Assembly: GCA_046328115.1 (NCBI GenBank)
Contig: JAXLXE010000004.1
Coordinates: 310,001-374,000, forward strand
Reading direction: 5' to 3'
DNA length: 64,000 nucleotides
Source: JAXLXE01 sp046328115
GTDB lineage: Bacteria > Chloroflexota > UBA6077 > JACCZL01
Shown: positions 17,801 to 26,074 of the stretch, piece by piece
Layout: each line of letters opens with the position of its first letter
Position numbering within the stretch: the first letter of the stretch is position 1
The notes under the pieces: model-generated
What the model saw: only the letters and a program-made list of their open reading frames with translations
Databases searched by the model: none
What the model was told of the DNA's origin: nothing
Program-made: the position numbers and the translations under genes

Positions 17801-20800
17801 ACGGTCGGGTGACCGGCTACGCCTTCGACGCCAGGGACCGGCTGGTCAGCGTGACCGACGCCGCCGGCGGGGTGACCGCGTACGGCTACGACGCCGCGGA
17901 CCAGCTGCTGACGGTGACCGACGCCGAAGGCCACGTGCGGAGCTGGAGCTACGACGCGCTGGGTCGACCGCTGACCGAGCAAGACGCCGCCAACCAGACC
18001 ATCACGTACGAGTACGACGGGGCCGGCAACCGGACGAAGCGGACGATGCCCAACGGCGAGCAGACGGTGTACAGCTACGACACGATCGGTCGACTGACCG
18101 GGGTGGACGAGCCGAGCGGCACGGCCGACGTGAGCTACACGTACGACGACGCCAACCGGCAGGTCAGCCTGGTGGACGGCATCGGGACCACCACGTACGC
18201 CTACGACCAGTTGGATCGGCCGACCAGCGTGACCCAGCCAGGAACCGCCGCGCACCCCGGCAACAAGACGGTCAGCTACCAGTACGACGCGGCTGGCAAT
18301 CGGACGCGGATCACGTATCCGGACGGCAAGCAGGTCAACTACGCCTACGACGACGCCAGCCGCCTGAGCAGCGTGACCGACTGGCTGAGCAAGGCCACCA
18401 GCTACGGGTACGACGACGCCGGGCGCTTGACGAACACGGTGTACCCGACCGGGGTGAACGAGGCACGGGTGTACAACGCGGCCGACCAGTTGACCAGCCT
18501 GGTGAGCAGCAAGGGCGCGGCCACGCTGACCAGCTTCACGTACACGCTGGACAACGCCGGGCTGCGGACGGCGGTGCAGACCTCGGGACAGACGGGGGGT
18601 GGGACCGAGAGCTACAGCCATGATGCGCTCAATCGGCTGACCGCGGTCAGCTACGCCGACGGGACCAGCCAGAGCTATAGCTACGACAAGGTCGGCAATC
18701 GGACCAGCAAGGTGCAGACCGGCGGGCCTGGCGCTGGCACGACCAGCTACGGGTACGACGCGGCCGATCGGCTGACCCAGATCACCACTGGGACCGGTAG
18801 CGCGGCGGTGACGTTCGACGGCAAGGGCAACCAGATCCACCGGGCCGCGCCCGCTGGCGGTGGAGGAGGGGGAGGAGGTGGGGGTGGCGGCAGCGGGCCT
18901 GGGACCCGCTACTGCTACGACGGCGAGCAGCGCTTGACCGCGGTGGGGCCCGGCGCGGCGGGCGCCGGCTGCCCGAGCACGCCGCCGCCGCCGATCACGC
19001 CCATTCGGGTCAACGCGGCCGGCGGCGCGTACACCGACGGCGGGGGCAACGCCTGGGCGGCCGACAACGGCGCCGACGGCGGCAGCTACTCCAGCACCGG
19101 CGCCGCGATCGCCGGCACCACCGACGATCCGCTGTACCAGACCGCTCGCTGGGGCAACACGTTCGGGTACGCGTTCACGGTGCCCAACGGCAACTACCAG
19201 GTGACGTTGAAGTTTGCGGAGATCGACCCGAACGTGGTGGTGGGCACGCGGGTGTTCAACGTCGAGATCGAGGGCACCACGGTGCTGCAGAGCTTTGACG
19301 TGCGGGCCCAGGCCGGCGCCAGCTTCACGGCGCTGGATCGGGTGTTCAACACCACGGTCGGCGATGGCGTGCTGAACATCACGTTCGCCTCGATCAACCC
19401 GAACGCCATGGTCAGCGCCATCGAGATCGTCTCATCCAGCGTGGGCAGCGGGACCCTGTACCGCAAGCGGGTCAACGCCAGCGGGGTCGCGTTCAACGAC
19501 GGCGGCCACAAGATCTGGCAGGCCGACCAGGGCTACGCCGGCGGGAACAACGCGTACGTCGGCGCGGCCATCGCCGGCACCACCGACGACTATCTGTACC
19601 AGACCGCCCGCTGGGGAGCCAGCTTCAGCTACGCCTTGCCGGTGCCCAACGGCGACTACACGGTCAACCTCAAGTTCGCCGAGATCGACGGCAACGTCAC
19701 GCCCGGCGTGCGGGTGTTCAACGTCAAGGCAGAGGGCAGCCAGGCCATCACCAACCTGGACGTGCGGGCGGCGGCTGGAGCCAACTTCACCGCGCACGAT
19801 CGGAGCATCACGACCACCGTCAGCGACGGCACGCTGAACCTGGAGTTCATCGCGGTCGCGGCCAACGCCATGGTCGGCGCGATCGAGGTGGTGCAGACCG
19901 CGGCGCCGAGCGGGGTGCCGATCGTACCGAGCTGGACGGCCAGTTATCGGGGAGACGGGCTGCGGGCGACCCAGCAGGGCGCTGGGATCAACGCCAGCTA
20001 CGTCTGGGATCTCGCCTCGGGGCTACCGGTCGTGCTCCAGGACGGCAGCACCACGTACGTGTACGGCCACGGCCTGATCAGCCAGACCAGCAGCGCCGGG
20101 GTACAGACCTACCACCTGGCAGACGGCCTGGGCAGCACCGCCGCCCTGACCGACACCAACGGCACCGTCACTGGCAGCTACCAGTACGACGTGTTCGGCG
20201 CCATCAAGAGCGCCACCGGCACCGCGAGCAGCGAATTCACCTACACCGGCCAGCAGCAAGACCCCGCCACCAACCTGGTCTACCTGCGCGCCAGGTACTA
20301 CGACCCCACCCTCGGCCGCTTCCTCACCAAAGACCCCTTCCAGGGTGTGGCGAGCGTGCCTCGGTCCCTGCACCGCTACTCGTATGTCGCCAACAGCCCA
20401 GCTAACCTGGTCGACCCCAGTGGACTCGACTGGCTCGGCTACCACGCGCACGAACTGATCGAGAAGCGCTTCATAGAGGATCATCCTGGATTCGAGCGCG
20501 AAGTCTGGTATCGCGGTCCGGGTCCGGGTCGAACCGGAGGCAGCCAGATCGATCTCGTGAACCGGACCACCAAGACCTTTTACGAGATCAAGCCTCACAC
20601 GATGATCGATGATGGACTTGACCAGGTTGACGACCGCAAGAACCTCGGTCAGGGGTTGACACCCGGCGGACCGTGCGACGACATGTGGATCGAGTCCGAT
20701 GAACTGCCGGGTTTCATCCTGCACGCATGGTACGAAGCACCAGGATTGATCGTCTATCGTTGGTACGATCTCGACACCGGATTGCCTGGACTCCCACCGC

Positions 20801-20937
20801 GGAGACGGCCGAAGACAAACGATAGTACGGAGGAGGAGCAGGAGAAGGCTCCCCGAAAGAACCCTCCGCCCTCACCATACGTGCCGGTGCCGTTCTATCC
20901 ACCCATCCTCGTCCCAGCATGGCCGTCGCCAAGTTGA
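14836..20937 (+). CDS. RHS-repeat polymorphic toxin with malectin domains and nuclease-like tip
   Basis: This 2033-residue protein is a probable exported RHS toxin. Hydrophobic segments at about 52-108 may be a signal or anchor. Residues about 190-470 look like a sialidase-type propeller with Asp-box motifs (SADNGATWS about 242, SADGGASWT about 404). A DUF6531-like RHS entry follows (about 500-570), then some thirty YD repeats (about 650-1340) and a poly-Gly hinge. Two malectin-like domains (about 1390-1535 and 1541-1690) are inserted before the RHS core, which ends in VDPSG near 1860. The variable tip of about 168 residues carries D1906 (IDLVN) and E1917/K1919 (YEIKP), the PD-(D/E)XK nuclease pattern. 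The ATG at 14836 has GGGGGTG upstream. Confidence 0.88.
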   Translation: MGSCCGDPRDVAGVRAASGDWKPRRSGLIDWRRVRRGRRLVRRGTRRIVSHALRLGLVLSLLCTPGASVAPLARDLGMGGLGLAAAGAAALSAALAVAHARAVVASAADLGTVPPAPFPDDAAAEPGDLGGLSGLSSQAEAAENPWDPQQPAPLLLADGSWGLGFLVPSGVPNGGMALRFRRGLATGSGSGGGKALWLAAVTVESQGVDQPSLVQVGSTLGLVYRKAVGSPAVVQVMVRTSADNGATWSAAVQISSETANVLAARAVTDGGTAYALWTTTGSSTLAYASSSSLTSWSGGGSVGEPVSGGFTIARTGGGWLLAWLAPSLVGSAVTPPGDPDHPVLWAGTLGSLGSAASNKRELTDAWVERGVNSVGVGSIGSTLVVGYSHYDGVGNHLGWVRTSADGGASWTPKLAAFHDPLHPPGGVIEVGGVALVPSGGGLRAFWHQTMVVASNPALAYDYTLYYREVAAGPTLGSVWIVPPTDVDWLSLCGGCHPWASDAADPVVVPTGQFYLPATDVAIPGRGPGLAFGRTYNSANATNAINASSSPDGPLGHGWALSYDARLQVYPGGEVVVVTGSGRHDLYQPSGGGGGGGYTPPAGRYGALVHQPNGTWTLTDRAQITQTFSAPSGSPPSGTPGRLLSIADRNGNTTSLTYDGSGKLTGVTAAGGRGLTIAYSGNRISSVTDPLGRVVSYGYNGAGNLVTVTDQRGKVWSYSYDASHLLTQATDPLGHHPFTNVYGRAAQVLRQTDAGGGITSFTYGAGSTVVTDPLGRATVHDFDTSYRVTRITDPAGKLVTFAYDASFNITQVNDQRRTPGGPANVTALTYDANGNLLTRANGLGKVWSWSYNARNDVTVATDPLGHSTAYSYNAAGNLIAVTNAKGEITTLAPNAQGLVASVTDARGKTTALAYDAHGGMVGITNPLGKSWSAAYDAAGRTQSVTDPLGHVTSLSYDATDNLLVATDARGQTASAAYDDAGRRISVTDPNGRVTGYAFDARDRLVSVTDAAGGVTAYGYDAADQLLTVTDAEGHVRSWSYDALGRPLTEQDAANQTITYEYDGAGNRTKRTMPNGEQTVYSYDTIGRLTGVDEPSGTADVSYTYDDANRQVSLVDGIGTTTYAYDQLDRPTSVTQPGTAAHPGNKTVSYQYDAAGNRTRITYPDGKQVNYAYDDASRLSSVTDWLSKATSYGYDDAGRLTNTVYPTGVNEARVYNAADQLTSLVSSKGAATLTSFTYTLDNAGLRTAVQTSGQTGGGTESYSHDALNRLTAVSYADGTSQSYSYDKVGNRTSKVQTGGPGAGTTSYGYDAADRLTQITTGTGSAAVTFDGKGNQIHRAAPAGGGGGGGGGGGGSGPGTRYCYDGEQRLTAVGPGAAGAGCPSTPPPPITPIRVNAAGGAYTDGGGNAWAADNGADGGSYSSTGAAIAGTTDDPLYQTARWGNTFGYAFTVPNGNYQVTLKFAEIDPNVVVGTRVFNVEIEGTTVLQSFDVRAQAGASFTALDRVFNTTVGDGVLNITFASINPNAMVSAIEIVSSSVGSGTLYRKRVNASGVAFNDGGHKIWQADQGYAGGNNAYVGAAIAGTTDDYLYQTARWGASFSYALPVPNGDYTVNLKFAEIDGNVTPGVRVFNVKAEGSQAITNLDVRAAAGANFTAHDRSITTTVSDGTLNLEFIAVAANAMVGAIEVVQTAAPSGVPIVPSWTASYRGDGLRATQQGAGINASYVWDLASGLPVVLQDGSTTYVYGHGLISQTSSAGVQTYHLADGLGSTAALTDTNGTVTGSYQYDVFGAIKSATGTASSEFTYTGQQQDPATNLVYLRARYYDPTLGRFLTKDPFQGVASVPRSLHRYSYVANSPANLVDPSGLDWLGYHAHELIEKRFIEDHPGFEREVWYRGPGPGRTGGSQIDLVNRTTKTFYEIKPHTMIDDGLDQVDDRKNLGQGLTPGGPCDDMWIESDELPGFILHAWYEAPGLIVYRWYDLDTGLPGLPPRRRPKTNDSTEEEQEKAPRKNPPPSPYVPVPFYPPILVPAWPSPS
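20173..20342 (+). repeat. RHS core block identical to 24066-24235
   Basis: These 170 bases, encoding the end of the RHS core, are identical by eye to 24066-24235, at a constant offset of 3893 bases. The flanks on both sides diverge. It is the conserved junction next to which toxin tips are exchanged, so homologous recombination here is expected. Confidence 0.85.
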
Positions 20938-22196
20938 GCGCGCCCTGGTTTGGCAGGTCTCTGCCGCGCAATCCCAATGATCCTTCCGTACCGGGATTCG
21001 CTCGGGTGTTTGCGTGGTTTGCGTGCGCCCCCGGGGGCCTGGACGCGGAATCGCTCCTGAACCTGGCCGCCGAACTACGCGCTATTCTCGGAGTGTTCGG
21101 GACGGCGCATGCCGAAACGTCCGAGCCACGCCGATATCTTGCGACGCCGCCCGGGATGACCGCGTTTGCGAACGCGGTTCGGGCAAGCCGGGCATCGTCG
21201 TTCCGCATTGGAGTCGACGATTCGTCGGTCCGTGAAAGCCAGGTTCGGGCCCGGGTTCGGTACGACGAGATTTGGGGGCAGGAAAGTTTCGTTCAGGCCG
21301 AGATCAGGCTGGTCTTCGATCCGTCAGCGGCGGGTGTCGATCCCGGGGATGTTGCATCCCGCGTGCGTGATCTCGTCCAACTTGCGATCGATCGTTGGCC
21401 AGGCGCGGCCGCGTACGTCAGTGATCGCCCACCGCACTTCGATCGTTTCTCGATCTATGGGGATGGTAGCAATCGGTACGCACCGATCACCTGGGCCGAG
21501 CTGTCGAAGTACGCGGTGGGTTGCTTCTGGGTGACATACCTCGGCGCCGGCTTGTGCGAGCGGCTCGGCGGCGTTGAGCGGGTGCTCGCCGAGGCACCCG
21601 CACCTATCAAGCTACGTGGCCGCGAGGGCGTCTGGCTGCAGCTCTCGGAGCTCCCGCCGGCACCCGAGGGGGCTCTGGAGCAACTCCAACGCTACCTGGC
21701 GCCGATCCTGGACTGGACCGACGTGGAGATCATGGCCGGCCGCCCCCGATCCAGAGAGCTCGCTGGCACCACGTACCTGCCCGAGAAGACTCGCGCAGAG
21801 CACGCCGCCGAGCGAGCAGCGCGCAAGCATCGCGATGCTGCGCCACCCATCGAGTACGTCCCCGACCTGGCGGAGGACGCCACCGCGCCGCAGGATGTCA
21901 CGCTCAACCTGTACTTCGCGGCGCCGCTGAACGAGCCCGGTCTGGCGCAGATGGAGGCCGTGATCGAGGCTTGGTTCGGCGCCGGACTGGACGGAGCGTT
22001 TCCGTACGATGAAGACGGCCCAAGCGGGATGCACCAGGTGGACGGCCCGTCGATCGACGGAGCGGTGCTCAGATACACCATCGACTTTGGGAGCGCCGAC
22101 GCCGACGCGGCGATCCAAGATCTGGCGGAGCGGCTGGCCGAGTGCGAGAGTCTGCACGCCCTACGGATCGTGGTCGGGACGGAAACGGTGGGCTAG
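20919..22196 (+). CDS. Candidate immunity protein, DUF3396-like
   Basis: This 425-residue protein begins inside the last codons of the RHS toxin (19-nt overlap), the usual position of an immunity gene. A segment near residues 195-270 (TYLGAGLCERLGGVERVL...GVWLQLSELPP...LQRYLAPI) resembles the DUF3396 immunity family, where a conserved GxxLxxRLGG stretch precedes a (L/V)xxQ strand. The following gene shares this segment, so the two are paralogues. No membrane helix or signal peptide is seen, so it should act in the cytoplasm, probably by binding the toxin tip. The family assignment is from pattern only. Confidence 0.68.
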   Translation: MAVAKLSAPWFGRSLPRNPNDPSVPGFARVFAWFACAPGGLDAESLLNLAAELRAILGVFGTAHAETSEPRRYLATPPGMTAFANAVRASRASSFRIGVDDSSVRESQVRARVRYDEIWGQESFVQAEIRLVFDPSAAGVDPGDVASRVRDLVQLAIDRWPGAAAYVSDRPPHFDRFSIYGDGSNRYAPITWAELSKYAVGCFWVTYLGAGLCERLGGVERVLAEAPAPIKLRGREGVWLQLSELPPAPEGALEQLQRYLAPILDWTDVEIMAGRPRSRELAGTTYLPEKTRAEHAAERAARKHRDAAPPIEYVPDLAEDATAPQDVTLNLYFAAPLNEPGLAQMEAVIEAWFGAGLDGAFPYDEDGPSGMHQVDGPSIDGAVLRYTIDFGSADADAAIQDLAERLAECESLHALRIVVGTETVG

Positions 22197-22281
22197 GCCG
22201 CGTAGGCTGAGATGCCGATGTCCACGATGATCAGCAGGGGAGAGCTTGCCGTCGGCAAGCGAGAGCGAGGAGGGGTGCACT

Positions 22282-23505
22282 GTGGCAGACGAACCTGGTC
22301 GGCTCTACTTCTGCCTGCGAGGCTCACCGCGGTCGTTTTCGGACGCGACCGGCACGTTCGTCGCGTGGCTTGAGGCGTGGGCAGCCGACCTGAGACAGGT
22401 TGGCCTGGAGCCCAGCGTCTCCGCGTCGCATCCCGCGATCCGCGGCGCGACGCCGCGGGTCTGGCAACGGCTGATCGATGCCTTGCGAGGCCCGGATCCG
22501 GTGAGCTTCTCCGTGAGCACTGGCAGCGGCGAAGGCCTCCCGCGGAGATACCTGACGTATCTCTCTGTCACGCCCGATCTCCGGACGCGATCCAGCCCGG
22601 TCCACGACATCACGCTGCGCACCAGGGTCGGTGAAACGTCTCCGGTGGCTGCCGAGGCGTCCGTTCGCACATGCGAGACGCTAGCCGTAGCGAGCGGTCT
22701 GTCGCAGGGCTTGATGCTGCCGTGGTCAGTCGATACGCGTGGCGCGGGCGTGGAGGACACCGTGTCGGAGCGTTTTGTCGAAGACGACCACACACCATAC
22801 GGACCGCGGGCCTTGGAGGTGTTGCTGCGCGGGGCCGGGTGGGCTATGTGGATGACGGAGCGGCATATCCAGGGGTTGGGCGGCGTCGAGCGGATCCATC
22901 GTGAGGCGCCGGTGCACCGGGTGGTCGAGCATCCCGCCGGGCTCTGGCTGGAAGCCACGGCCGACCCGTTCGATTTCACGCAGTCCCACCTGGAGCAACT
23001 TGAGCGGTTCATCACACCCATCTTGCCCAGGCGAGGCGACCTGCCCAGGCTCGATCCCGAACCCGCAACAGCTCAGGGGCCGTACGACGCGGGCCAGGGT
23101 CCGGCGGATCGCTACCGGGACTACACGGGACCGCCCGTGCCACTTGCGGAGCTGTTCACGGACTTCACCGCGACGCTCAACATCTACGTACACGCCGAGT
23201 TGGCCGCGGAGCAGCGGCAGGCGCTGCGGCGACTGTTATACGCGTGGCTGCTCGACAGCAAGGAGCGATACGACGTGGACGGCGGACTGGAGGCAGAAGG
23301 ACGCCTCAAGGAGTACACACTCGTCACGCGCTGGCTGTTGTCATTTCGAGGCAGAGGGGTCGAGGAGATGCTGGCGGAGCTGACACGCCGCCTGGGCGGG
23401 TGGAGCGCCCGTTGGGGTGTCGAGATCCGTCGACTGAGCATCGGCTCGGACGACGATCTGGCGATCGAGGACGCCGAAGCTGGCGCGGCCGGATCAGCCG
23501 TGTGA
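22282..23505 (+). CDS. Paralogous candidate immunity protein, DUF3396-like
   Basis: This soluble protein of about 407 residues is related to its upstream neighbour. Both share an aromatic helix followed by GLGGVER(I/V)..EAP, then GLWLEA/GVWLQL and LEQLxRFITPIL. The GTG at 22282 is chosen because GAGGAGGGG lies just upstream; a TTG at 22246 has no such site. It lies 85 nt after the previous gene and just before a broken RHS tip. It may protect against the same nuclease tip or against a related tip that has been lost. Function is inferred from position and paralogy only. Confidence 0.65.
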   Translation: MADEPGRLYFCLRGSPRSFSDATGTFVAWLEAWAADLRQVGLEPSVSASHPAIRGATPRVWQRLIDALRGPDPVSFSVSTGSGEGLPRRYLTYLSVTPDLRTRSSPVHDITLRTRVGETSPVAAEASVRTCETLAVASGLSQGLMLPWSVDTRGAGVEDTVSERFVEDDHTPYGPRALEVLLRGAGWAMWMTERHIQGLGGVERIHREAPVHRVVEHPAGLWLEATADPFDFTQSHLEQLERFITPILPRRGDLPRLDPEPATAQGPYDAGQGPADRYRDYTGPPVPLAELFTDFTATLNIYVHAELAAEQRQALRRLLYAWLLDSKERYDVDGGLEAEGRLKEYTLVTRWLLSFRGRGVEEMLAELTRRLGGWSARWGVEIRRLSIGSDDDLAIEDAEAGAAGSAV

Positions 23506-24065
23506 TGCTCGACCGAGGGGGAACCACGGGGGGACAGATCCGCGCGCCGGCAGTGGTGCGCTGCGTCGCCAGCGCCTAAGCGAAGCCGCGCCAGTCTAGC
23601 CCGGCCGGCCCAGACGCCAAGGCAGAGGGCAGCCAGGTCATCACCAACCTGGACGTGCGGGCGGCCGCTGGCGCCAACTTCACCGCGCACGACCGGAGCA
23701 TCACGACCACCGTCAGCGACGGGACGCTGAACCTGGAGTTCATCGCCGTCGCGGCCAACGCCATGGTCGGCGCGATCGAGGTGGTGCAGACCGCCGCGCC
23801 GAGCGGGGTGCCGATCGTACCGAGCTGCACGGCGAGCGATCGCGGCGACGGCCTGCGGGCGACGCAGCAGGGCGGCGGGATCAACGCCAGCTAAGTGTGG
23901 GATCTGGGCAGCGGACTGCCGACCATCGTGCAGGACGGCAACGCCACGTACGTGTACGGCCACGGCCTGATCAGCCAGACGAGCAGCGGTGGGGCCCAGA
24001 CTTACCACCTGGCAGACGGCCTGGGCAGCACCGTCGCCCTGACTGACACCAACGGCAACGTCACC

Positions 24066-24235
24066 GGCAGCTACCAGTACGACGTGTTCGGCGCCATCAA
24101 GAGCGCCACCGGCACCGCGAGCAGCGAATTCACCTACACCGGCCAGCAGCAAGACCCCGCCACCAACCTGGTCTACCTGCGCGCCAGGTACTACGACCCC
24201 ACCCTCGGCCGCTTCCTCACCAAAGACCCCTTCCA
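24066..24235 (+). repeat. RHS core block identical to 20173-20342
   Basis: Second copy of the 170-base block described at 20173-20342. Downstream of 24235 the sequence turns into a different toxin tip, and upstream it shows scattered differences from the large RHS gene. Confidence 0.85.
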
Positions 24236-24381
24236 CGGCTTCGCCACCAGACCCCAGAGCCAGCACCGCTACGCCTACGTCGAGAACAGCCCAGCCAACG
24301 CCGTCGACCCGAGCGGGCGATCGGCCTCTGTCGCCGTAATGCCGCAGCAGCCACCCGGATTCGCGCTGACGGGCGAAGCGC

Positions 24382-24849
24382 TTGCCCTGGTGGGGGCTAG
24401 TGGCCAGCGCAGAAGGGGTGCTCATCGTGAGCGTGGTCGGTATCGGTGTCGGCTACGTGATGCTCTTCGTGAAATTGCACAATGGCGACCTGCAGGCGAA
24501 CCCTGACGGCTGCTTCGTCGCCATGCCCACGCTACCGAACGAAGCCTATTCTTCGGGAGGGGTGTACGTTCTGGTTGATCCGACCACGGGTGACGTAATT
24601 TTTGTAGGGCAGACAAAGGCTTTCGACCGTAGAGAAAAGGAGTGGGGGAGAAGCCGCGATCCAGATATGGCAGGTGCGGACTTTGACCCCAAGTACCCAA
24701 CCGACGACTACGATACCCGGCGTGGAGCGGGGCAGAAAGTATGGGAGGACAAACAGCCGGACAAGAACAAGAACCGCCCCGTGAGTCCACGAAATCCGAA
24801 CCGGGAGCGCTATGAGAAAGCAGCGGATGACTATCCTGACTACCCATGA
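24382..24849 (+). CDS. GIY-YIG-like nuclease toxin tip (may be untranslated)
   Basis: This frame encodes a hydrophobic stretch (about residues 5-30), typical of pre-toxin regions, then a GIY-YIG-like domain: GGVYVLVDPTTGDVIFVGQT with FVG in place of YIG, and a basic DRREKEW helix. It ends in NRPVSPRNPNRERYEKAADDY, a tail common in RHS-associated GIY-YIG toxins. The only upstream start in frame is a TTG at 24382; the natural N-terminus is the RHS core, from which it is separated by one extra G. Its stop overlaps the next ATG (ATGA), the coupling expected for toxin and immunity. Codon choice here is less GC-rich than in the RHS core. Confidence 0.68.
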   Translation: MPWWGLVASAEGVLIVSVVGIGVGYVMLFVKLHNGDLQANPDGCFVAMPTLPNEAYSSGGVYVLVDPTTGDVIFVGQTKAFDRREKEWGRSRDPDMAGADFDPKYPTDDYDTRRGAGQKVWEDKQPDKNKNRPVSPRNPNRERYEKAADDYPDYP

Positions 24850-26021
24850 TGCCTTCTAGCAGCCGCGCGAAGCGACAGCCCCGGCCGTACAACGAGGGCG
24901 ACTGGTTCGCCGTGCCACTCAGTTCGGATGACTTCGCCGTTGGCCGCGTGGCGCGGCATGATCGCGGCCACGGAGTCCTCGGATACTTCTTCGGGAAGCG
25001 CTACGCGAGTCCGCCCAGCGCACGGGAGCTCACCGATCTGCATTCCCGCGACGCCGTGGACATCCGTGAATGTAGTGATCTTGGGCTTCGGGACCTCTCC
25101 TGGCCGGTGATCGGCCAACTGGGCACGTGGACGCGTTCAGCGTGGCCGATGCCAATCCGTGGTCGTGCCGAGACCCCCACTAGATGTCGGCGAATCGTGC
25201 ACCTCCGAGACACCCTTGGCAAGCCAACGGCGGAAGAGACAGTGTCGCTGGAAGAGGCAATGTCATTTCACCGAGACCGCACATCAGGATTCTTGGCCGT
25301 TCAGAATGCGCTGAGCTTCCTCCTCGATACAGACGCTCACTTCGACGAGGGGCAAGCGACGGCTCCTGGGGATGACTCGAACCCTGACCGTGGCTCTGAA
25401 GATCTAACCAATGAAGAAGCGGTCTCGCGACAACGCCCGGTCACAGGACTTTGGCTTCGCATCCCACTCAGTGAGGACATCAGCGCCTACGCCCTCGGCG
25501 CGGGCGATGACGGCCGCGGGCGGCTCCTGTTGTATTTGTTCGGACCGCAATATCACGCCGAAGAGATGCGAAAGCAACGACCGGATATGCTCTACATCAC
25601 ATATATCGATACCGTGAACGTCGATGCAAAGCCGCTATCCGCGGGCGAGTGGCAGGTCTTGGAGCCGTATGTGCACTGGGTGCCGGAGCATTGGCCGATC
25701 CCTCATCGCGGACGAATCGACCAGGCAGACCGCGCCACGCGCGTTGCATACGCTGCTGGCGACCTCAGCGAGCCTGCGAACGTTGAGCCGGTATCGTTCC
25801 TGGAGGGCATCTCGCTGCGGCGTGACAAGCTTTGGACGAGTCGCGATCTCGAGCGGCAATTGCAGAGACGGCTGGTCGACAGCGCCGGGCGGCGCGCGGC
25901 AGCGCTCGGGTCCGATCAAGCACACCCATCGATGATTCGAAAACGGCAACCCGTGGGCCCACGCAATCCCAATCGGGAACGCTACGCGAAGGCAGCGGAG
26001 GCGTACCTGGACTACTTCTGA
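24846..26021 (+). CDS. Tandem Imm26-like immunity protein with a toxin-derived tail
   Basis: This 391-residue cytoplasmic protein has two related domains. The first (about 13-130) starts with YNEGDWFAVPLSSDDFAVGRVAR and GYFFGKRY and runs to SWPVIG, the Imm26 pattern. The second (about 195-330) repeats it more loosely (LWLRIPLSEDISAYALGAG, LYLFGPQYH). The last 20 or so residues (PVGPRNPNRERYAKAAEAY) match the end of the upstream toxin, not an immunity protein, at both protein and DNA level. It starts by ATGA overlap with the toxin. The in-frame fusion suggests an immunity gene joined to the tail of a lost second toxin. Confidence 0.75.
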   Translation: MMPSSSRAKRQPRPYNEGDWFAVPLSSDDFAVGRVARHDRGHGVLGYFFGKRYASPPSARELTDLHSRDAVDIRECSDLGLRDLSWPVIGQLGTWTRSAWPMPIRGRAETPTRCRRIVHLRDTLGKPTAEETVSLEEAMSFHRDRTSGFLAVQNALSFLLDTDAHFDEGQATAPGDDSNPDRGSEDLTNEEAVSRQRPVTGLWLRIPLSEDISAYALGAGDDGRGRLLLYLFGPQYHAEEMRKQRPDMLYITYIDTVNVDAKPLSAGEWQVLEPYVHWVPEHWPIPHRGRIDQADRATRVAYAAGDLSEPANVEPVSFLEGISLRRDKLWTSRDLERQLQRRLVDSAGRRAAALGSDQAHPSMIRKRQPVGPRNPNRERYAKAAEAYLDYF

Positions 26022-26074
26022 CGCACCTCCAGATTGCTTCCGCCGCCAAGCCGGTGGTACGTTTTCCGTGGACC

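Larger units (their letters stand above)
23614..24849 (+). pseudogene. Orphan RHS tip: malectin end, RHS core and toxin, broken
   Basis: From 23614 the sequence parallels 19721 onward of the large RHS gene: the end of the second malectin domain, the linker and the RHS core through NSPANAVDPSG. There is no RHS N-terminus. The reading frame has a TAA at 23892-23894 where the intact gene has a Tyr codon. A second lesion is a G5 run at 24392-24396: removing one G joins the core in frame to the toxin (LVGLVASAEGVLIV). The upstream boundary has no insertion-sequence signature. It looks like a displaced or donor cassette kept by recombination. Confidence 0.82.

Noticed and set aside
16977..18623. 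A 548-residue plus-strand frame within the RHS gene
   Set aside because: Shifted-frame reading of the YD repeats, with Arg/Gln/Asp-rich low complexity and no ribosome-binding site.
15895..18840. A 981-residue open frame on the minus strand opposite the RHS gene
   Set aside because: It mirrors the YD repeats in the opposite frame; high GC and repeat structure keep it open. It is all Val/Ala/Gly/Arg/His with no domain, and the plus strand encodes a clear RHS protein.
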